A stretch of 64,000 bases of DNA from Myxococcus stipitatus DSM 14675 (GCF_000331735.1 NC_020126.1:5722501-5786500); one strand, 5' to 3'. Shown: positions 46,423-57,453, counted from the stretch's first letter. The notes: generated by a model not told the origin, from the sequence alone. Program-made: numbers and translations.

Positions 46423-47544
46423 CTACCCCGCCATCAGCTTCGCGAAGCGGCCAAAGAGATAGCGTGCGTCATGAGGGCCCGGGGAGGCCTCGGGGTGGTA
46501 CTGCACGCTGAAGGCCCGCGCGTCCGGGACGGCCAGGCCCTCCACCGTGCCGTCATTGAGGTTGATGTGCGTGACGACGGCCTTGCCCTTGAGGCTGGCG
46601 TCGTCCACGGCGAAGCCGTGGTTCTGCGCGGTGATCTCCACCTTGCCCGTGGTGAGGTCCTTCACGGGCTGGTTTCCGCCCCGGTGGCCAAACTTCATCT
46701 TGTACGTCCGGCCGCCCAGGGCCAGCGCCATGATTTGATGGCCCAGGCAGATGCCGAACACGGGCACCTTGCCCAAGAGGGCCGCCACGGTCCGGTCCGC
46801 GCCCTTCACCGCCGCCGGGTCTCCGGGGCCGTTGGCCAGGAAGACGCCGTGGGGCTTGCGGGCCAGCACCTCGTCCGCCGTGGTGGTCGCCGGCACCACC
46901 GTTACCCGGCAGCCGACGTCCACGAGGAAGTGGAGCATCGACTTCTTGAGGCCGTAGTCATAGGCCACCACCTCGAAGCGCGGGTCGGTCAGGGGCTGGG
47001 CGCGCTGGCCGGAGAACACGTCCGGCGAAGGCAGGTCGAAGGTGTACGGCGTCTTCGTCGACACGCCGGTGGCCAGGTCCAGGCCCTCCATGCCGTGGGC
47101 GGACCGGGCGCGCTCCGTCAACGCGGCCGCGGACAGGCCCTCGCTGGAGATGACGCCCATCTGCGCGCCGTGGGTGCGCAGGTGGCGCACGAGGCGGCGG
47201 GTGTCCAGGCCCTCGATGCCCGCGACGTTGTGGCGCTTGAGGTACGCGTCCAGCGACTCGGTCGCGCGCCAGTTGGACGGCTGGCTCGCGAGGGCGCGGA
47301 CCACCATGCCCACCGCGTGCGGCTTGCCCGCCTCTTCGTCCTCGGGTGTCGCCCCGACGTTGCCCATCTCCGGGTACGTCATGGTGACAATCTGCCCGAC
47401 ATACGAGGGGTCCGTGAGGATCTCCTGGTAGCCGAACATGGACGTGTTGAAGACCACCTCACCCACCGTCTCGCCGACCGCGCCAAAGGCTCGGCCCTCG
47501 AAGGTGGTGCCATCCGCCAGGGCGAGCACTGCCCGCTTCGTCAT
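46423..47544 (-). CDS. carA: Carbamoyl-phosphate synthase small (glutaminase) subunit
   Basis: CarA releases ammonia from glutamine for CarB. The 373-residue protein has [15 protein letters not shown] at the start and the class I amidotransferase domain at the C-terminus. The nucleophile cysteine is in [17 protein letters not shown], and the His/Glu pair is in [26 protein letters not shown] follows the nucleophile. I start at the ATG at 47544, which overlaps the pyrC stop by one base; a GTG at 47547 is equally possible. The large subunit gene carB is not in the window. Confidence 0.96.
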   Translation of the reverse strand: MTKRAVLALADGTTFEGRAFGAVGETVGEVVFNTSMFGYQEILTDPSYVGQIVTMTYPEMGNVGATPEDEEAGKPHAVGMVVRALASQPSNWRATESLDAYLKRHNVAGIEGLDTRRLVRHLRTHGAQMGVISSEGLSAAALTERARSAHGMEGLDLATGVSTKTPYTFDLPSPDVFSGQRAQPLTDPRFEVVAYDYGLKKSMLHFLVDVGCRVTVVPATTTADEVLARKPHGVFLANGPGDPAAVKGADRTVAALLGKVPVFGICLGHQIMALALGGRTYKMKFGHRGGNQPVKDLTTGKVEITAQNHGFAVDDASLKGKAVVTHINLNDGTVEGLAVPDARAFSVQYHPEASPGPHDARYLFGRFAKLMAG

Positions 47545-48848
47545 CACCGCGACTCCTTCACCTGACCGTCGGCGTACACCTTCCGGCCAGAAACCCAGGT
47601 CTGCACCACGCGGCCCTTCTGCTTACGGCCATGGAAGGGCGTATTCCGGCTGCGGGAATAGAACCGGTGGGCATCCACCGTCCACTCCTCCAAGGGGTCC
47701 ACCACCGTGATGTCCGCCGGGGCTCCGGGGGCCAGGTGACCGCCCGGCAGGCCGAACGCCTTCGCCGGGCCGTGCGTCAGGAGCTCCACCGCGCGCTTCG
47801 CGTCGAGCAGTCCCGAGTGCACCAGCTCCAGCGTCAGCCCCAGGGCCGTCTCCAGCCCGACAATCCCGTTGATGCCCTTCTCGAACTCCACCTGCTTGTC
47901 CAGCACGCCATGGGGCGCGTGGTCCGTGGCGATGGCGTCGATGGTGCCATCCACCAGCGCCTCGCGCAGCGCCTCCACGTCCCGGTCCGCGCGCAGGGGC
48001 GGCGCCATCTTCGCGTGCGTGTCGTAGTCGCCCACCGCCCGGTCATCCAGGATGACGTGGTGGGGCGTGGCCTCGGCCGTGACGAGCAGACCCCGGCGCT
48101 TCGCCTCGCGAATCAGGCGCACGCTGCCCTCGCACGACACGTGGGCGATGTGCAGCCGGCCCTTCGTCTCCTCCAGGAGCACCAGGTCCCGCGCCACCAT
48201 CGCCACCTCCGCCGAGGCGGGGATGCCGCGCAGGCCCAGGCGCGTGGAGACGGAGCCTTCGTGCATGGCGCCGCCTGCGGACAGCGTCAGGTCCTCTTCG
48301 TGGACCATGACGGGCACGCCGAACATCGTCGCGTACTGGAGCGCGCGTCGCATGAGCGCCGCGTTCATCACCGGGCGGCCGTCGTCGGTGATGGCGACAC
48401 AGCCCGAGGACACCAGCTCGCCCGTCTCCGCCAGCTCCTCGCCCTTGAGGCCCTTGGTGATGGCCCCCGCGGGGTACACATGGCAGAGGTTGGCCGCGCG
48501 GGCCCTCGACAGCACCAGCTCCGTGACGAGCCCGCTGTCGTTGACCACCTTGGTGTTGGGCATGGCGACGACGGCGGTGAAGCCACCGGCCACGGCGGCG
48601 CGGCAGCCGGTGAGGACCGTCTCCTTGCCCTCCTCGCCCGGCTCGCGCAGGTGCACGTGCAGGTCGATGAAGCCCGGCAGCACCCACCGTCCCGCGGCCT
48701 CCACCACCTCCGCGCCCGGGGGCACGGGCAGCGGCGTGTCGGAGACCTCGGCGACCTTGCCGTCGCGCACCAGGACGTCGCGCACGCCGTCGACACCGTT
48801 GCGCGGGTCGATGACGCGGCCTCTTCGGAAAAGGACCGTGGCGCTCAT
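47544..48848 (-). CDS. pyrC: Dihydroorotase (class I)
   Basis: The enzyme closes carbamoyl-aspartate to dihydroorotate. The 434-residue amidohydrolase has the metal-binding [18 protein letters not shown] and [38 protein letters not shown] follows, then [17 protein letters not shown] and [15 protein letters not shown] with the last ligands. The ATG at 48848 overlaps the pyrB stop by 4 nt. An in-frame ATG three codons earlier also exists. In such class I enzymes the protein often works close to aspartate carbamoyltransferase, which fits the coupling. Confidence 0.96.
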   Translation of the reverse strand: MSATVLFRRGRVIDPRNGVDGVRDVLVRDGKVAEVSDTPLPVPPGAEVVEAAGRWVLPGFIDLHVHLREPGEEGKETVLTGCRAAVAGGFTAVVAMPNTKVVNDSGLVTELVLSRARAANLCHVYPAGAITKGLKGEELAETGELVSSGCVAITDDGRPVMNAALMRRALQYATMFGVPVMVHEEDLTLSAGGAMHEGSVSTRLGLRGIPASAEVAMVARDLVLLEETKGRLHIAHVSCEGSVRLIREAKRRGLLVTAEATPHHVILDDRAVGDYDTHAKMAPPLRADRDVEALREALVDGTIDAIATDHAPHGVLDKQVEFEKGINGIVGLETALGLTLELVHSGLLDAKRAVELLTHGPAKAFGLPGGHLAPGAPADITVVDPLEEWTVDAHRFYSRSRNTPFHGRKQKGRVVQTWVSGRKVYADGQVKESR

Positions 48849-49738
48849 GACGTGCACACCTCGAGGATGGCCCGCCGCACGGCGACGCCGTTGGACACCT
48901 GCTCCAGGATGACGCTGCGAGCCCCGTCCGCCACCGCGGGCGCCAGCTCCAGCCCCCGGTTGATGGGCCCCGGGTGCATCACCAGCGCCCCCGCCTTCAT
49001 CCGCTCCTCACGGGCCGTGGTGAGCCCGAACAGCCGCGAGTACTCCCGCGTGGACGGAAGGAAGGCCTCGCTCATGCGCTCGAGCTGGAGGCGCAGGCAC
49101 ATCACCGCGTCCGCCTGCGGGAGCACCGCGTCCAGGTTGTGCGTCACCTCGGCGCCCAGCGCCTCCAGACCCGGAGGAACCAGCGTGGGAGGGCCGCAGA
49201 CGATGACCCGCGCGCCCAGCGCCTTCAGGCACCAGAGGTTGGAGCGGGCCACGCGGCTGTGGAGGATGTCGCCGACGATGAGCACCGTGCGGCCGTCCAG
49301 GCTGCCCCACCGCTGCCGCAGGGTGAAGGCATCCAGGAGGGCCTGCGAGGGGTGCTCGTGCGTGCCGTCGCCCGCGTTGATGACGACACACCGCACATGC
49401 TTCGCCACCAGGTGAGGCGCGCCCGACGAGCGGTGGCGCATGACGATGGCCACGGGCCCCGTTGCCTCGATGTTGCGCGCGGTGTCCAGCAGCGTCTCGC
49501 CCTTGGAGGTGGACGAGCCGGAGGGGCTCCAGTCGAGGACCCCCGCGCCCAGGCCGCGAGCGGCCATGTGGAACGAGGTGCGCGTCCGGGTCGAGTCCTC
49601 GAAGAAGAGGTTGGCGACCACCTTGCCGCGCAGGAGGTGGGTGGTGTCTGGACCACCGGGCAGGTGCGCACGCGCCCTGTCGAGCACCGCTTCGAGCTCG
49701 TCCCGGCGCCAGCCTTCGATTCCAAGGAGGTGTCTCAT
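48845..49738 (-). CDS. pyrB: Aspartate carbamoyltransferase catalytic subunit
   Basis: PyrB makes carbamoyl-aspartate. The 297-residue protein begins MRHLLGIEGWRRDELEAVLD. It has the carbamoyl-phosphate motif FFEDSTRTRTSFHMAARGLG, MRHRSSGAPHLVAKHV, VINAGDGTHEHPSQALLDAF and VMCLRLQLERMSE. LVMHPGPINRGLE binds aspartate. No pyrI regulatory subunit is nearby, as expected for enzymes paired with class I dihydroorotase. A possible TTGACG -35 box lies about 36-41 nt before the ATG. It is the first of pyrB-pyrC-carA. Confidence 0.97.
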   Translation of the reverse strand: MRHLLGIEGWRRDELEAVLDRARAHLPGGPDTTHLLRGKVVANLFFEDSTRTRTSFHMAARGLGAGVLDWSPSGSSTSKGETLLDTARNIEATGPVAIVMRHRSSGAPHLVAKHVRCVVINAGDGTHEHPSQALLDAFTLRQRWGSLDGRTVLIVGDILHSRVARSNLWCLKALGARVIVCGPPTLVPPGLEALGAEVTHNLDAVLPQADAVMCLRLQLERMSEAFLPSTREYSRLFGLTTAREERMKAGALVMHPGPINRGLELAPAVADGARSVILEQVSNGVAVRRAILEVCTS

Positions 49739-49823
49739 GGCCGGGGCCGCCGCGTACCCCGGGCGGTCCGGCGCGTCAAGCACCGTCGCAGATCATCCGG
49801 GCTGCTTGCCCGCTGGGTGTGAG

Positions 49824-51080
49824 TCAGCGAACCGGCTCGAAGAAGCGATCCACCCGCAGGCCCGTGCCACCAAACAGCCCGTGCAACAGGCCGTGGTAGC
49901 CCAGCGACAGCCAGACAACCATGGCCTTGCCCTTGATGTGGCCATAGGGCACGAACTCCGTCGTGTCATAGCCGGTGACGCCCAGGCCATGGCGGCTGTC
50001 GGAGCTGTTGTCGCGGTTGTCGCCCATGACGAACACGTGCCCCTCGGGCACCACGTAGGGCCCCTCGTGGCGAGGCATCGTGGTGGCCGTCTGAAGCACG
50101 TGGTGCGGCACACCCCCCAGGCTCTCCCGGTAGAGCAATTGCGTCTGGTCGAACCACTGCCCGTCGTCCTTGATGTTGTGGACGATGGCCTTGGCGTCGA
50201 TGAGGTCCCGAGGCTGCTTCTCACCGTTGATGTAGACCACGCCCTCAATCATCTCCACCGTGTCGCCGGGCACGCCCACCACGCGCTTGATGTAGTCGGT
50301 GGCCTCGTTGACGGGGTTGTTGAAGACGATGACATCGCCGCGCGCCGGCGGCCGGACGATGACGAACGGCACCACGTTGGCGAACGGGACCCGCACGCCG
50401 TAGATGAACTTGTTGATGAAGACCTGATCGCCAATCTGCAGCGTGGGCAGCATGGAGCCCGAGGGGATGCGATAGGGCTCCACGATGAAGGTGCGGAACA
50501 CCAGCGCCACCAGCAGCATCTTCACGAAGCCGCCCACGAAGTCGGCGGCGGACTCCTTGCGGAACGCGCCCAGGTGCTGCGCCGTCAGTGACTCCAGCGC
50601 CTTCACCTCTTTCACCAGCGCGTCCGCGTCACCCCGCGCCGAGGCCGTCTCCACCTTGAGCGCCTGCTCGGTGATCTGCTCCGTCACGGGCGCGGAGAGC
50701 CGCTCGCGGACCTGGGGCTTCCGCAGGATGCGCTGGTTCTCGGAGATGAGCTCGTGCGCCTCGTGTCGCAGCCCGCGCAGCTTCTTCTCCGTGGGGGACA
50801 CGTTGCGCCAGACCAGCAGCGCGACGAAGTACGCCACCATCAGCAGCCCCAGCCCCTTCATCGCGGGCTGTGCCCACGACGCCGCGGCGGGCACGTACTC
50901 GATGAGCAGCGTGTACGGGAACATCGCGATGGCGACGATGCACAGCGGGGCCCACAGGCTGGTGAGCATCTCCCGCCACAGGAGCGCACGGCGCGCGCGC
51001 ACCTGCTCAGGGGTGCGCCGGGCCGCCATCGCAGTCGCCAGCTTCGCGGGAGGGGGAGCGGAAGGACTGGCAGCGTTCAT
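49824..51080 (-). CDS. lepB: Signal peptidase I, long form
   Basis: LepB removes signal peptides at the periplasmic side of the inner membrane. The 418-residue protein is longer than E. coli LepB (324). It has two N-terminal hydrophobic helices (about 37-57 and 75-92), a charged helical linker of about 90 residues, then a third helix before the catalytic domain. The nucleophile serine is in YRIPSGSMLPTLQIGDQVF (about residue 208), and the general-base lysine is in DYIKRVVGVPGDTVE (about 265). GHVFVMGDNRDNSSDSR is box D/E. It starts 2 nt after lepA; the lepA-lepB order is widespread. Confidence 0.95.
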   Translation of the reverse strand: MNAASPSAPPPAKLATAMAARRTPEQVRARRALLWREMLTSLWAPLCIVAIAMFPYTLLIEYVPAAASWAQPAMKGLGLLMVAYFVALLVWRNVSPTEKKLRGLRHEAHELISENQRILRKPQVRERLSAPVTEQITEQALKVETASARGDADALVKEVKALESLTAQHLGAFRKESAADFVGGFVKMLLVALVFRTFIVEPYRIPSGSMLPTLQIGDQVFINKFIYGVRVPFANVVPFVIVRPPARGDVIVFNNPVNEATDYIKRVVGVPGDTVEMIEGVVYINGEKQPRDLIDAKAIVHNIKDDGQWFDQTQLLYRESLGGVPHHVLQTATTMPRHEGPYVVPEGHVFVMGDNRDNSSDSRHGLGVTGYDTTEFVPYGHIKGKAMVVWLSLGYHGLLHGLFGGTGLRVDRFFEPVR

Positions 51081-51082
51081 GG

Positions 51083-52894
51083 CTACTGCTCCGACTTGAG
51101 GACCGCGAGGAAGGCCTCCTGCGGAATCTCCACCGTACCCACCTGCTTCATGCGCTTCTTGCCCTCCTTCTGCTTCTCGAGGAGCTTGCGCTTGCGGCTG
51201 ATGTCACCGCCGTAGCACTTGGCGAGCACGTTCTTGCGCATGGCGGAGATGGTCTCACGGGAGATGATCTTCGCGCCGATCGCCGCCTGGATGGCCACTT
51301 CGTACATCTGCTTCGGGATGACTTCCTTCAGCTTCGCGCAGACCTCGCGACCGCGCAGGTAGGCGCGCTCGCGGTGCACGATGACGCTCAGCGCGTCCAC
51401 CGGCTCTCCGTTGATGAGGATGTCCAGGCGCGCCAGATCCGCCTCCTGGTAGCCGGTCAGCTCGTAGTCCAGGCTGGCGTAGCCGCGCGACACGCTCTTG
51501 AGCTTGTCGAAGAAGTCGAAGACCACCTCGGCCATCGGCATCTCGTACGTCACCTGCACGCGCTGCCCGCTGCTGCCCAGGTACTTCATGTCCTTCTGCA
51601 CACCGCGGCGGTCCTGGCACAGCTTCAGGATGGCGCCCAGATGGTCGTTGGGGACGTGGATGTGGCAGGTGAGGATGGGCTCCTCGAACTTCGCGATGTG
51701 CTGCACCGGCGGCAGCTTGGCGGGGTTGTCCACCAGCTGGACGTCACCCTTGCCGCTCGTGATTTGATACACCACGCTGGGCGCGGTGGTGATGAGGTTC
51801 AGGTTGTACTCGCGCTCCAGGCGCTCCTGGACGATCTCCATGTGCAACAGGCCCAGGTAGCCGCAGCGGAAGCCGAAGCCGAGCGCGGTGGACGACTCGG
51901 GCTCGTACGTGAAGGCGGAGTCGTTGAGCTTCAGCTTCGCGAGCGCGTCACGCAGGTTCTCGTACTGATCGGAGTCGATCGGGAAGATGCCGGAGAACAC
52001 CATCGGCTTCACTTCCTGGAAGCCCGGGAACGCCTCCTGCGTCGGACGGACCTCCTCCGTGACGGTGTCGCCGACCTTCGCGTCCAGCAGCTCCTTGATG
52101 TTGGCGACCAGCACGCCCACTTCGCCGGCCATCAACTGCGTCACGGGGCGGGAGAACGGGGTGAAGACACCCAGCTCCTGGACCTCGAAGACCTTGTTGT
52201 TGCTGAACAGCTTGATCTTCTGCTTGAGCTTGAGCGTGCCTTCCAGCACGCGCACCAGCGTCACGACGCCCCGGTAGTTGTCGTACCAGGAGTCGAAGAT
52301 GAGGGCCTTGAGCGGCGCGTCCGGCGAGCCCGTCGGCGGCGGCACACGCGCGACCACCGCTTCCAGGATCTCATGGATGCCGATGCCTTCCTTCGCGGAG
52401 GCGGGCACGGCCACGGAGGCGTCGATACCGATGACGTCTTCAATCTCCGCGCGGGTGCGGTCGACGTCCGCGCTGGGCAGGTCGATCTTGTTGATGACCG
52501 GGATGATCTCCAGCTCGTGGTCCAACGCCATGTAGACGTTGGACAGCGTCTGCGCCTCCACGCCCTGCGACGCGTCCACCACCAGGAGCGCGCCCTCGCA
52601 CGCGGCGAGGCTGCGGCTCACCTCGTAGGCGAAGTCGACGTGCCCTGGCGTGTCGATGAGGTTGAGGATGTACTGCTTGCCGTCCTTCGCGGTGTAGTTC
52701 ATCCGCACGGACTGGGCCTTGATGGTGATGCCCCGTTCCCGCTCGATGTCCATGTTGTCGAGGAACTGGGCCTGCGCCTCGCGCTTGCTCAATGTCCCCG
52801 TCTTGTCGAGGAGACGATCAGCAAGCGTCGACTTTCCGTGGTCGATATGGGCGATGATGCAGAAGTTGCGGATGTGCGCGTTTTCAGCCGGCAT
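51083..52894 (-). CDS. lepA: Elongation factor 4 (LepA)
   Basis: LepA is a ribosome-associated GTPase affecting initiation and back-translocation. The 603-residue protein begins [20 protein letters not shown] (G1). [15 protein letters not shown] (switch I/G2), [12 protein letters not shown] (G3) and [14 protein letters not shown] (G4) follow. Domains II and V are like EF-G, and the unique C-terminal domain contains [20 protein letters not shown]-like residues and [20 protein letters not shown]. Domain IV of EF-G is absent, as expected. Upstream lies a 228-nt gap to the epimerase gene. Confidence 0.97.
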   Translation of the reverse strand: MPAENAHIRNFCIIAHIDHGKSTLADRLLDKTGTLSKREAQAQFLDNMDIERERGITIKAQSVRMNYTAKDGKQYILNLIDTPGHVDFAYEVSRSLAACEGALLVVDASQGVEAQTLSNVYMALDHELEIIPVINKIDLPSADVDRTRAEIEDVIGIDASVAVPASAKEGIGIHEILEAVVARVPPPTGSPDAPLKALIFDSWYDNYRGVVTLVRVLEGTLKLKQKIKLFSNNKVFEVQELGVFTPFSRPVTQLMAGEVGVLVANIKELLDAKVGDTVTEEVRPTQEAFPGFQEVKPMVFSGIFPIDSDQYENLRDALAKLKLNDSAFTYEPESSTALGFGFRCGYLGLLHMEIVQERLEREYNLNLITTAPSVVYQITSGKGDVQLVDNPAKLPPVQHIAKFEEPILTCHIHVPNDHLGAILKLCQDRRGVQKDMKYLGSSGQRVQVTYEMPMAEVVFDFFDKLKSVSRGYASLDYELTGYQEADLARLDILINGEPVDALSVIVHRERAYLRGREVCAKLKEVIPKQMYEVAIQAAIGAKIISRETISAMRKNVLAKCYGGDISRKRKLLEKQKEGKKRMKQVGTVEIPQEAFLAVLKSEQ

Positions 52895-52986
52895 GTTCGG
52901 GGCGCTCGTCGGAAGAAGCGGGCGTGACTAACATCGAACCGCGCGAAAATCTACGCGCGAACGCCCGCCAGACGAGCAACCCACCA

Positions 52987-53006
52987 GGGGAACCCGATTG
53001 TTCCCC
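52987..53006 (-). terminator. Hairpin downstream of the epimerase gene
   Basis: A perfect 7-bp inverted repeat (52987-52993 with 53000-53006) has a 6-nt loop and lies in the 228-nt gap between the epimerase stop and the lepA start. It has no T-tract. It may end the sugar-gene transcript or lie in the lepA leader. Confidence 0.35.
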
Positions 53007-53122
53007 AACCACCAGGCGCCCCAGGGCTGTGCGCGGCCATGACAGGGCCAGGGGCCTCGAAGTCCCCGCCCAGGAGGATGTTCCCCCCTGGACTCCCCTG
53101 CCCTCCGCCCGGCCAGCGAGCC

Positions 53123-54067
53123 CTAGCCGTGGGCACGCTCGGGCGAAGCCTGCTTCTGGCGGAAGTAGGCCAGGGTGCGGCGAGCCCCCTCGCGCAGGTC
53201 GGCGCCGGGCTCCCACCCGAGGACCTTCTTCGCGAGCGAGTTGTCGATGCACGAACGGAGCTGCTCGCCCGGCTTGCCGGGGGCGTGGGCCGCGGGGGCG
53301 GTGGAGCCCGCCGCCTCGGCCAGCAGCGCGTAGAGGCGGTTGATGTCCGTCTCCACGCCCGTGCCGATGTTGATGGCGCCGACGTAGTCCTTCTCGAACG
53401 CCAGGCGGTTGGCCCGGGCCACGTCGGGCCCGAAGACGAAGTCGCGGGTCTGCTTGCCCTCACCGTAGATGGTGCAGCCCTGCCCGGAGAGCAGGCGCTG
53501 GCAGAAGATGGCCACCACGCCCGCCTCGCCGTGCGGGTTCTGACGGGGGCCGTAGACGTTGGCGTAGCGCAGGGCCACGTACGGCAGGCCGTACTGCGCC
53601 CGGTAGTAGCCCAGGTACAGCTCACCGGCCGCCTTGGAGGCGCCATACGGCGACACCGGCCGCGTCGCGTGGGACTCCGGCGCGGGGAAGACGTCCTGCT
53701 CGCCGTAGATGGCGCCGCCGGTGGAGCTGAAGATGACCTTCTTCACCCCGGAGACGCGCGAGGCCTCCAGCAGGTTGAGCATGCCGCGGATGTTCACGTC
53801 CGCGTCGAAGCTGGGGTCCTCCACGCTGCGGCGCACGTCCATCTGCGCGGCCAGGTGACAGACGACCTGAGGCTTCTCCGACTTGATGAGCTCCGCGGCC
53901 TCGCGGCTGCGGATGTCATGGACCGCCAGCCGCACACGAGGGTCCAGGTTCTCCCGCTTGCCGCTGGAGAGGTCATCCAGCGCGATGACCTCATGACCCG
54001 CCGCCAGGAACTCATCGCACACGTGCGAGCCGATGAAGCCCGCTCCACCCGTCACCAGGACTTTCAC
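53123..54067 (-). CDS. NAD-dependent sugar-nucleotide epimerase (UDP-glucose 4-epimerase-like)
   Basis: The 314-residue extended SDR protein starts at a GTG with GGAG 8 nt upstream. It has the NAD loop VLVTGGAGFIGSHVCDEFL, LDDLSSGKRENL and VCHLAAQMDVRRSVEDP. The substrate part is VIFSSTGGAIYGEQDVFP, followed by the catalytic tyrosine and lysine in VSPYGASKAAGELYLGYY. RYANVYGPRQNPHGEAGVVA and VETDINRLYALL follow. The pattern fits GalE-like epimerases of UDP-sugars for surface polysaccharides; the exact sugar is not evident. It lies 70 nt downstream of the decarboxylase-like gene. Confidence 0.92.
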   Translation of the reverse strand: MKVLVTGGAGFIGSHVCDEFLAAGHEVIALDDLSSGKRENLDPRVRLAVHDIRSREAAELIKSEKPQVVCHLAAQMDVRRSVEDPSFDADVNIRGMLNLLEASRVSGVKKVIFSSTGGAIYGEQDVFPAPESHATRPVSPYGASKAAGELYLGYYRAQYGLPYVALRYANVYGPRQNPHGEAGVVAIFCQRLLSGQGCTIYGEGKQTRDFVFGPDVARANRLAFEKDYVGAINIGTGVETDINRLYALLAEAAGSTAPAAHAPGKPGEQLRSCIDNSLAKKVLGWEPGADLREGARRTLAYFRQKQASPERAHG

Positions 54068-54137
54068 GCTTCCGTCTCCCCGCCACCCGGCCGTGGCCAA
54101 ACCTGTCTTTGATTACTCGGCTGTCTCGCGCGGCAAC

Positions 54138-55103
<966 letters not shown>

Positions 55104-55120
55104 GTCGCGCCTCGTGTCTT

Positions 55121-55300
55121 TCAGATTTCGTCGAAGGTCGCCTGGCCGGGCAGCTGTGCCTTGTACTTCTCCAGGACCAGGTCGATGCCCTGGCGGATGT
55201 ACTCGGCCACGGGCACCTTCGTCTTCTGGTTCAGCGCCTTGAGGAGCTCGTTCTGCTCCGGGGTGATGTAGATGGTGGTGCTGATCTTCTTTCGGGCCAT
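55121..55300 (-). CDS. Small ribbon-helix-helix DNA-binding protein
   Basis: The 59-residue protein starts [20 protein letters not shown] and continues [19 protein letters not shown]. This is a CopG/Arc-like ribbon-helix-helix fold: a short beta-strand (STTIYIT) and two helices. It ends with GQATFDEI. Such proteins bind DNA as dimers and often control their own gene. It starts 17 nt before the decarboxylase-like gene on the same strand, so it may regulate that transcript. The AT-rich interval upstream contains a short imperfect palindrome. Confidence 0.88.
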   Translation of the reverse strand: MARKKISTTIYITPEQNELLKALNQKTKVPVAEYIRQGIDLVLEKYKAQLPGQATFDEI

Positions 55301-55325
55301 GGCGATATGTGAAAATATATGGAAT
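55301..55325. promoter_or_regulatory. AT-rich imperfect palindrome upstream of the ribbon-helix-helix gene
   Basis: Around 55305-55320 the sequence ATAT-GTGAAAAT-ATAT stands out from the GC-rich background and is roughly symmetric. Its place directly before the start codon of a ribbon-helix-helix gene, and opposite the divergent lipoprotein gene, makes it a candidate operator or promoter core. Confidence 0.4.
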
Positions 55326-55394
55326 GACGTGGCGCGCGAAAGCATCTCGTGCGCACACGACGGCGGCGACGCTCCGGCGTCCCGGGAGCACCGA

Positions 55395-56024
55395 ATGACC
55401 GGAAGCAAACGCTGGATTTCCCTCGGGTTGGTGGCCTCGGGACTGTTCGCGGGGTGCGCTGGCAACAAGGCCTCCCAGCCCTCCCCCAGCGCCCCGGGTG
55501 ACTCCACACCCTCCCTCTCCAAGGCCATCCGTCCGGAGCCCCAGCAGGGCGAACACGTCACGCCGCAGGACGTGAATGGCGACGGGAAGCCCGATGTGTG
55601 GACCTACACACTCGCGGACCGCGGCCCGAACGGCGAGGAGCGGCTGCGCAAGGTGCGCCAGGAACTGGACCTGAACTGGGACGGCCGCGCGGACCTGGCC
55701 CGTTACTTCGACGAGACGGGCGCGCTGATGCGCGAGGTGATGGACCTGGACTTCGACGGCAAGGTGGACGCCACCTATCTCTACGAGAAGGGGGCCAACA
55801 CTCGCCGGGAGCGGGACTTCGACGGCGACGGTCGCGCGGACAGCATCGCCTACTACGAGCGCGGGGCGCTGGTGCGCAAGGAGAGCGACACCAACAGCGA
55901 CGGCCGTGTCGACTACTGGGAGTACTGGGAAGGCGGTCAGGTGGACCGCATCGGCGAGGACCTGGACGGCGACGGCAGCGTCGACAAGTGGACTCGCAAC
56001 CCCAACAACGCGGCCCGCGACTGA
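55395..56024 (+). CDS. Lipoprotein with six EF-hand-like calcium loops
   Basis: The 209-residue protein has a lipoprotein signal peptide ([21 protein letters not shown], lipobox FAGC). A Ser/Pro-rich linker leads to six tandem Asp-rich loops of the DxDxDGxxD kind: [45 protein letters not shown] and DLDGDGSVD. Each is spaced by about 20 residues with aromatic, acidic connecting strands. The loops match calcium-binding EF-hand/thrombospondin-like repeats. It is probably an envelope protein, and its partners are unknown. GGGAG precedes the ATG by 7 nt. Converges with the cupin gene. Confidence 0.85.
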   Translation: MTGSKRWISLGLVASGLFAGCAGNKASQPSPSAPGDSTPSLSKAIRPEPQQGEHVTPQDVNGDGKPDVWTYTLADRGPNGEERLRKVRQELDLNWDGRADLARYFDETGALMREVMDLDFDGKVDATYLYEKGANTRRERDFDGDGRADSIAYYERGALVRKESDTNSDGRVDYWEYWEGGQVDRIGEDLDGDGSVDKWTRNPNNAARD

Positions 56025-56054
56025 GCGGCGAGCCGCGCGTTCATCCTCCGGCGA

Positions 56055-56417
56055 CTACGGCTTGCTGGTGCCGGTGCGGCCGTAGGAGTCCTCCAGGCGC
56101 ACGACGTCGTCCAGTTCGGGGGTGCTGACCTCGAGGATGTCGCAGTCGGTGATGGCCACCATGCGGTGCTTGGTGAGGGGCTTGATGTGGTAGCTCTCGC
56201 CGGGGTTCATCTCCCGCTCGATGAGCCCCTGTCCCTCGTCGACGACGAAGAGCAGCTTGCCGCTCTGGACGTGAATCGTCTCGTCCTTCTGGTTGTGGTA
56301 CTGCAGGCTGAGCTTGTGGCCCTGCTTCACGTGCAGCAGCTTGCCCACATAGCGCTCGGTGTGGGCCCAGATGAGCTCATGGCCCCAGGGCTTCTCCACC
56401 CGCCTCGTCGTCGTCAT
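56055..56417 (-). CDS. Cupin, mannose-6-phosphate-isomerase-like (type II C-terminal domain)
   Basis: The 120-residue single-domain cupin has RRVEKPWGHELIWAHTERYVG and the metal-binding motifs LSLQYHNQKDETIHV and GESYHIKPLTKHRMVAI. It ends with DDVVRLEDSYGRTG, the tail seen in the isomerase part of bifunctional mannose-1-phosphate guanylyltransferases. It probably acts on a phosphorylated sugar for surface polysaccharides; the exact substrate is unproven. AGGAAG lies about 5 nt before the ATG. It follows the SPOR gene by 28 nt. Confidence 0.88.
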   Translation of the reverse strand: MTTTRRVEKPWGHELIWAHTERYVGKLLHVKQGHKLSLQYHNQKDETIHVQSGKLLFVVDEGQGLIEREMNPGESYHIKPLTKHRMVAITDCDILEVSTPELDDVVRLEDSYGRTGTSKP

Positions 56418-56445
56418 GGTGCTTCCTGTCTTCCTCGCCCGAGTC

Positions 56446-57321
56446 TCAGTTCGTGCCGGCCACGAACGCGTCGAGCTGGGTCTCACGCTTGAAGTCTGAC
56501 AGATACCGCGCCGCCGCGTCCTTCGAGGCGAACGTTCCCATGCGGACGCGGTACCAGGTGCCCTTCCCCACGACCTCCGCGGAGACGATATAGGGGGCAT
56601 AGCCCCTATCACGCAACCGGGCCACGAAGCGGTCTGCCTCCTGCTTGTCTTGGAAGGCCGACAGTTGGAGCGTGAAGGCCCCACCCTTCACCGCCGAGTC
56701 CGGCGGCTGCGCGGCGGCGCGGGCGATGGCTTCCTTCAGTCCCCCACCCTCCTTCTGCGTGGTCCGCGTCGGCACGGGCGCCGCTTCCACCTTGCCGGAC
56801 ACGGTCGCGGGCTTCACGGCGACGGCGGCGGGCTTCTCGGTGGCGGCGGGCTTCTCAGGCGCGGGGGCGGGCTTCTCGGCCGGGGGCTTGGCGGCGGCGA
56901 CAGGCTCTTCGGTGGGCTCCTCGGGGGGAAGCTCGCCCGTGTCCGGGTCCGGCGTCGGCGCCAGGGCGGCGGTCTTCACCGGCTCGGGCGGCTTGGGCGC
57001 GGGCTTCTCGGCCGCGGGCTTGACGGGGGCCGGCTTGGGCTGCGCGACGGGCTCGGCGGCGGCCTTGCGCGTGAGCTCGTCCTGGAAGGTGAGGTGCGGC
57101 TCCTTCTGCACGGCCTGGAGCGCCTGCGCGTTGGCATCCAGCGCGGAGAGCAGGTCCGGGGCGCTGGCCGTCTGCGCATCGCCGGCGAGCTTCTTCCCCA
57201 CGACGACGCCCAGCACGAACACGGCGCCGAGCACGACGATGCCGGCAATCAACAGACTGACAATCTGACGGTTGTCGAGAGAGACGTCGAACTTCTCTTT
57301 CATCCGGTGGGCGTCTCGCAT
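56446..57321 (-). CDS. SPOR-domain membrane protein
   Basis: The 291-residue inner-membrane protein has a short cytoplasmic N-terminus (MRDAHRMKEKFDVSLDNRQ) and one transmembrane helix (about 23-43: VSLLIAGIVVLGAVFVLGVV). A long low-complexity periplasmic linker rich in Ala, Pro, Lys and Glu with repeated PAPEKPA-type units follows (about 80-200). The C-terminal SPOR domain (about 215-291) has GGAFTLQLSAFQDKQEADRF and GYAPYIVSAEVVGKGTWYRVRMG. SPOR domains bind denuded peptidoglycan at the division site. An alternative start is at 57303. The linker suggests spanning the cell wall. Confidence 0.9.
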   Translation of the reverse strand: MRDAHRMKEKFDVSLDNRQIVSLLIAGIVVLGAVFVLGVVVGKKLAGDAQTASAPDLLSALDANAQALQAVQKEPHLTFQDELTRKAAAEPVAQPKPAPVKPAAEKPAPKPPEPVKTAALAPTPDPDTGELPPEEPTEEPVAAAKPPAEKPAPAPEKPAATEKPAAVAVKPATVSGKVEAAPVPTRTTQKEGGGLKEAIARAAAQPPDSAVKGGAFTLQLSAFQDKQEADRFVARLRDRGYAPYIVSAEVVGKGTWYRVRMGTFASKDAAARYLSDFKRETQLDAFVAGTN

Positions 57322-57453
57322 GACTCAGGGTTCCTCGTGCGCGGACGGCACGGCCACACGAGTCCGTGTTGCGGCCTGTAGCGTCGGCGTCGAGGCAAAG
57401 TACGCCCCACCCCCCAACGGGTCAAATTCACGGAAACACGCTCGCGCGCGTCG

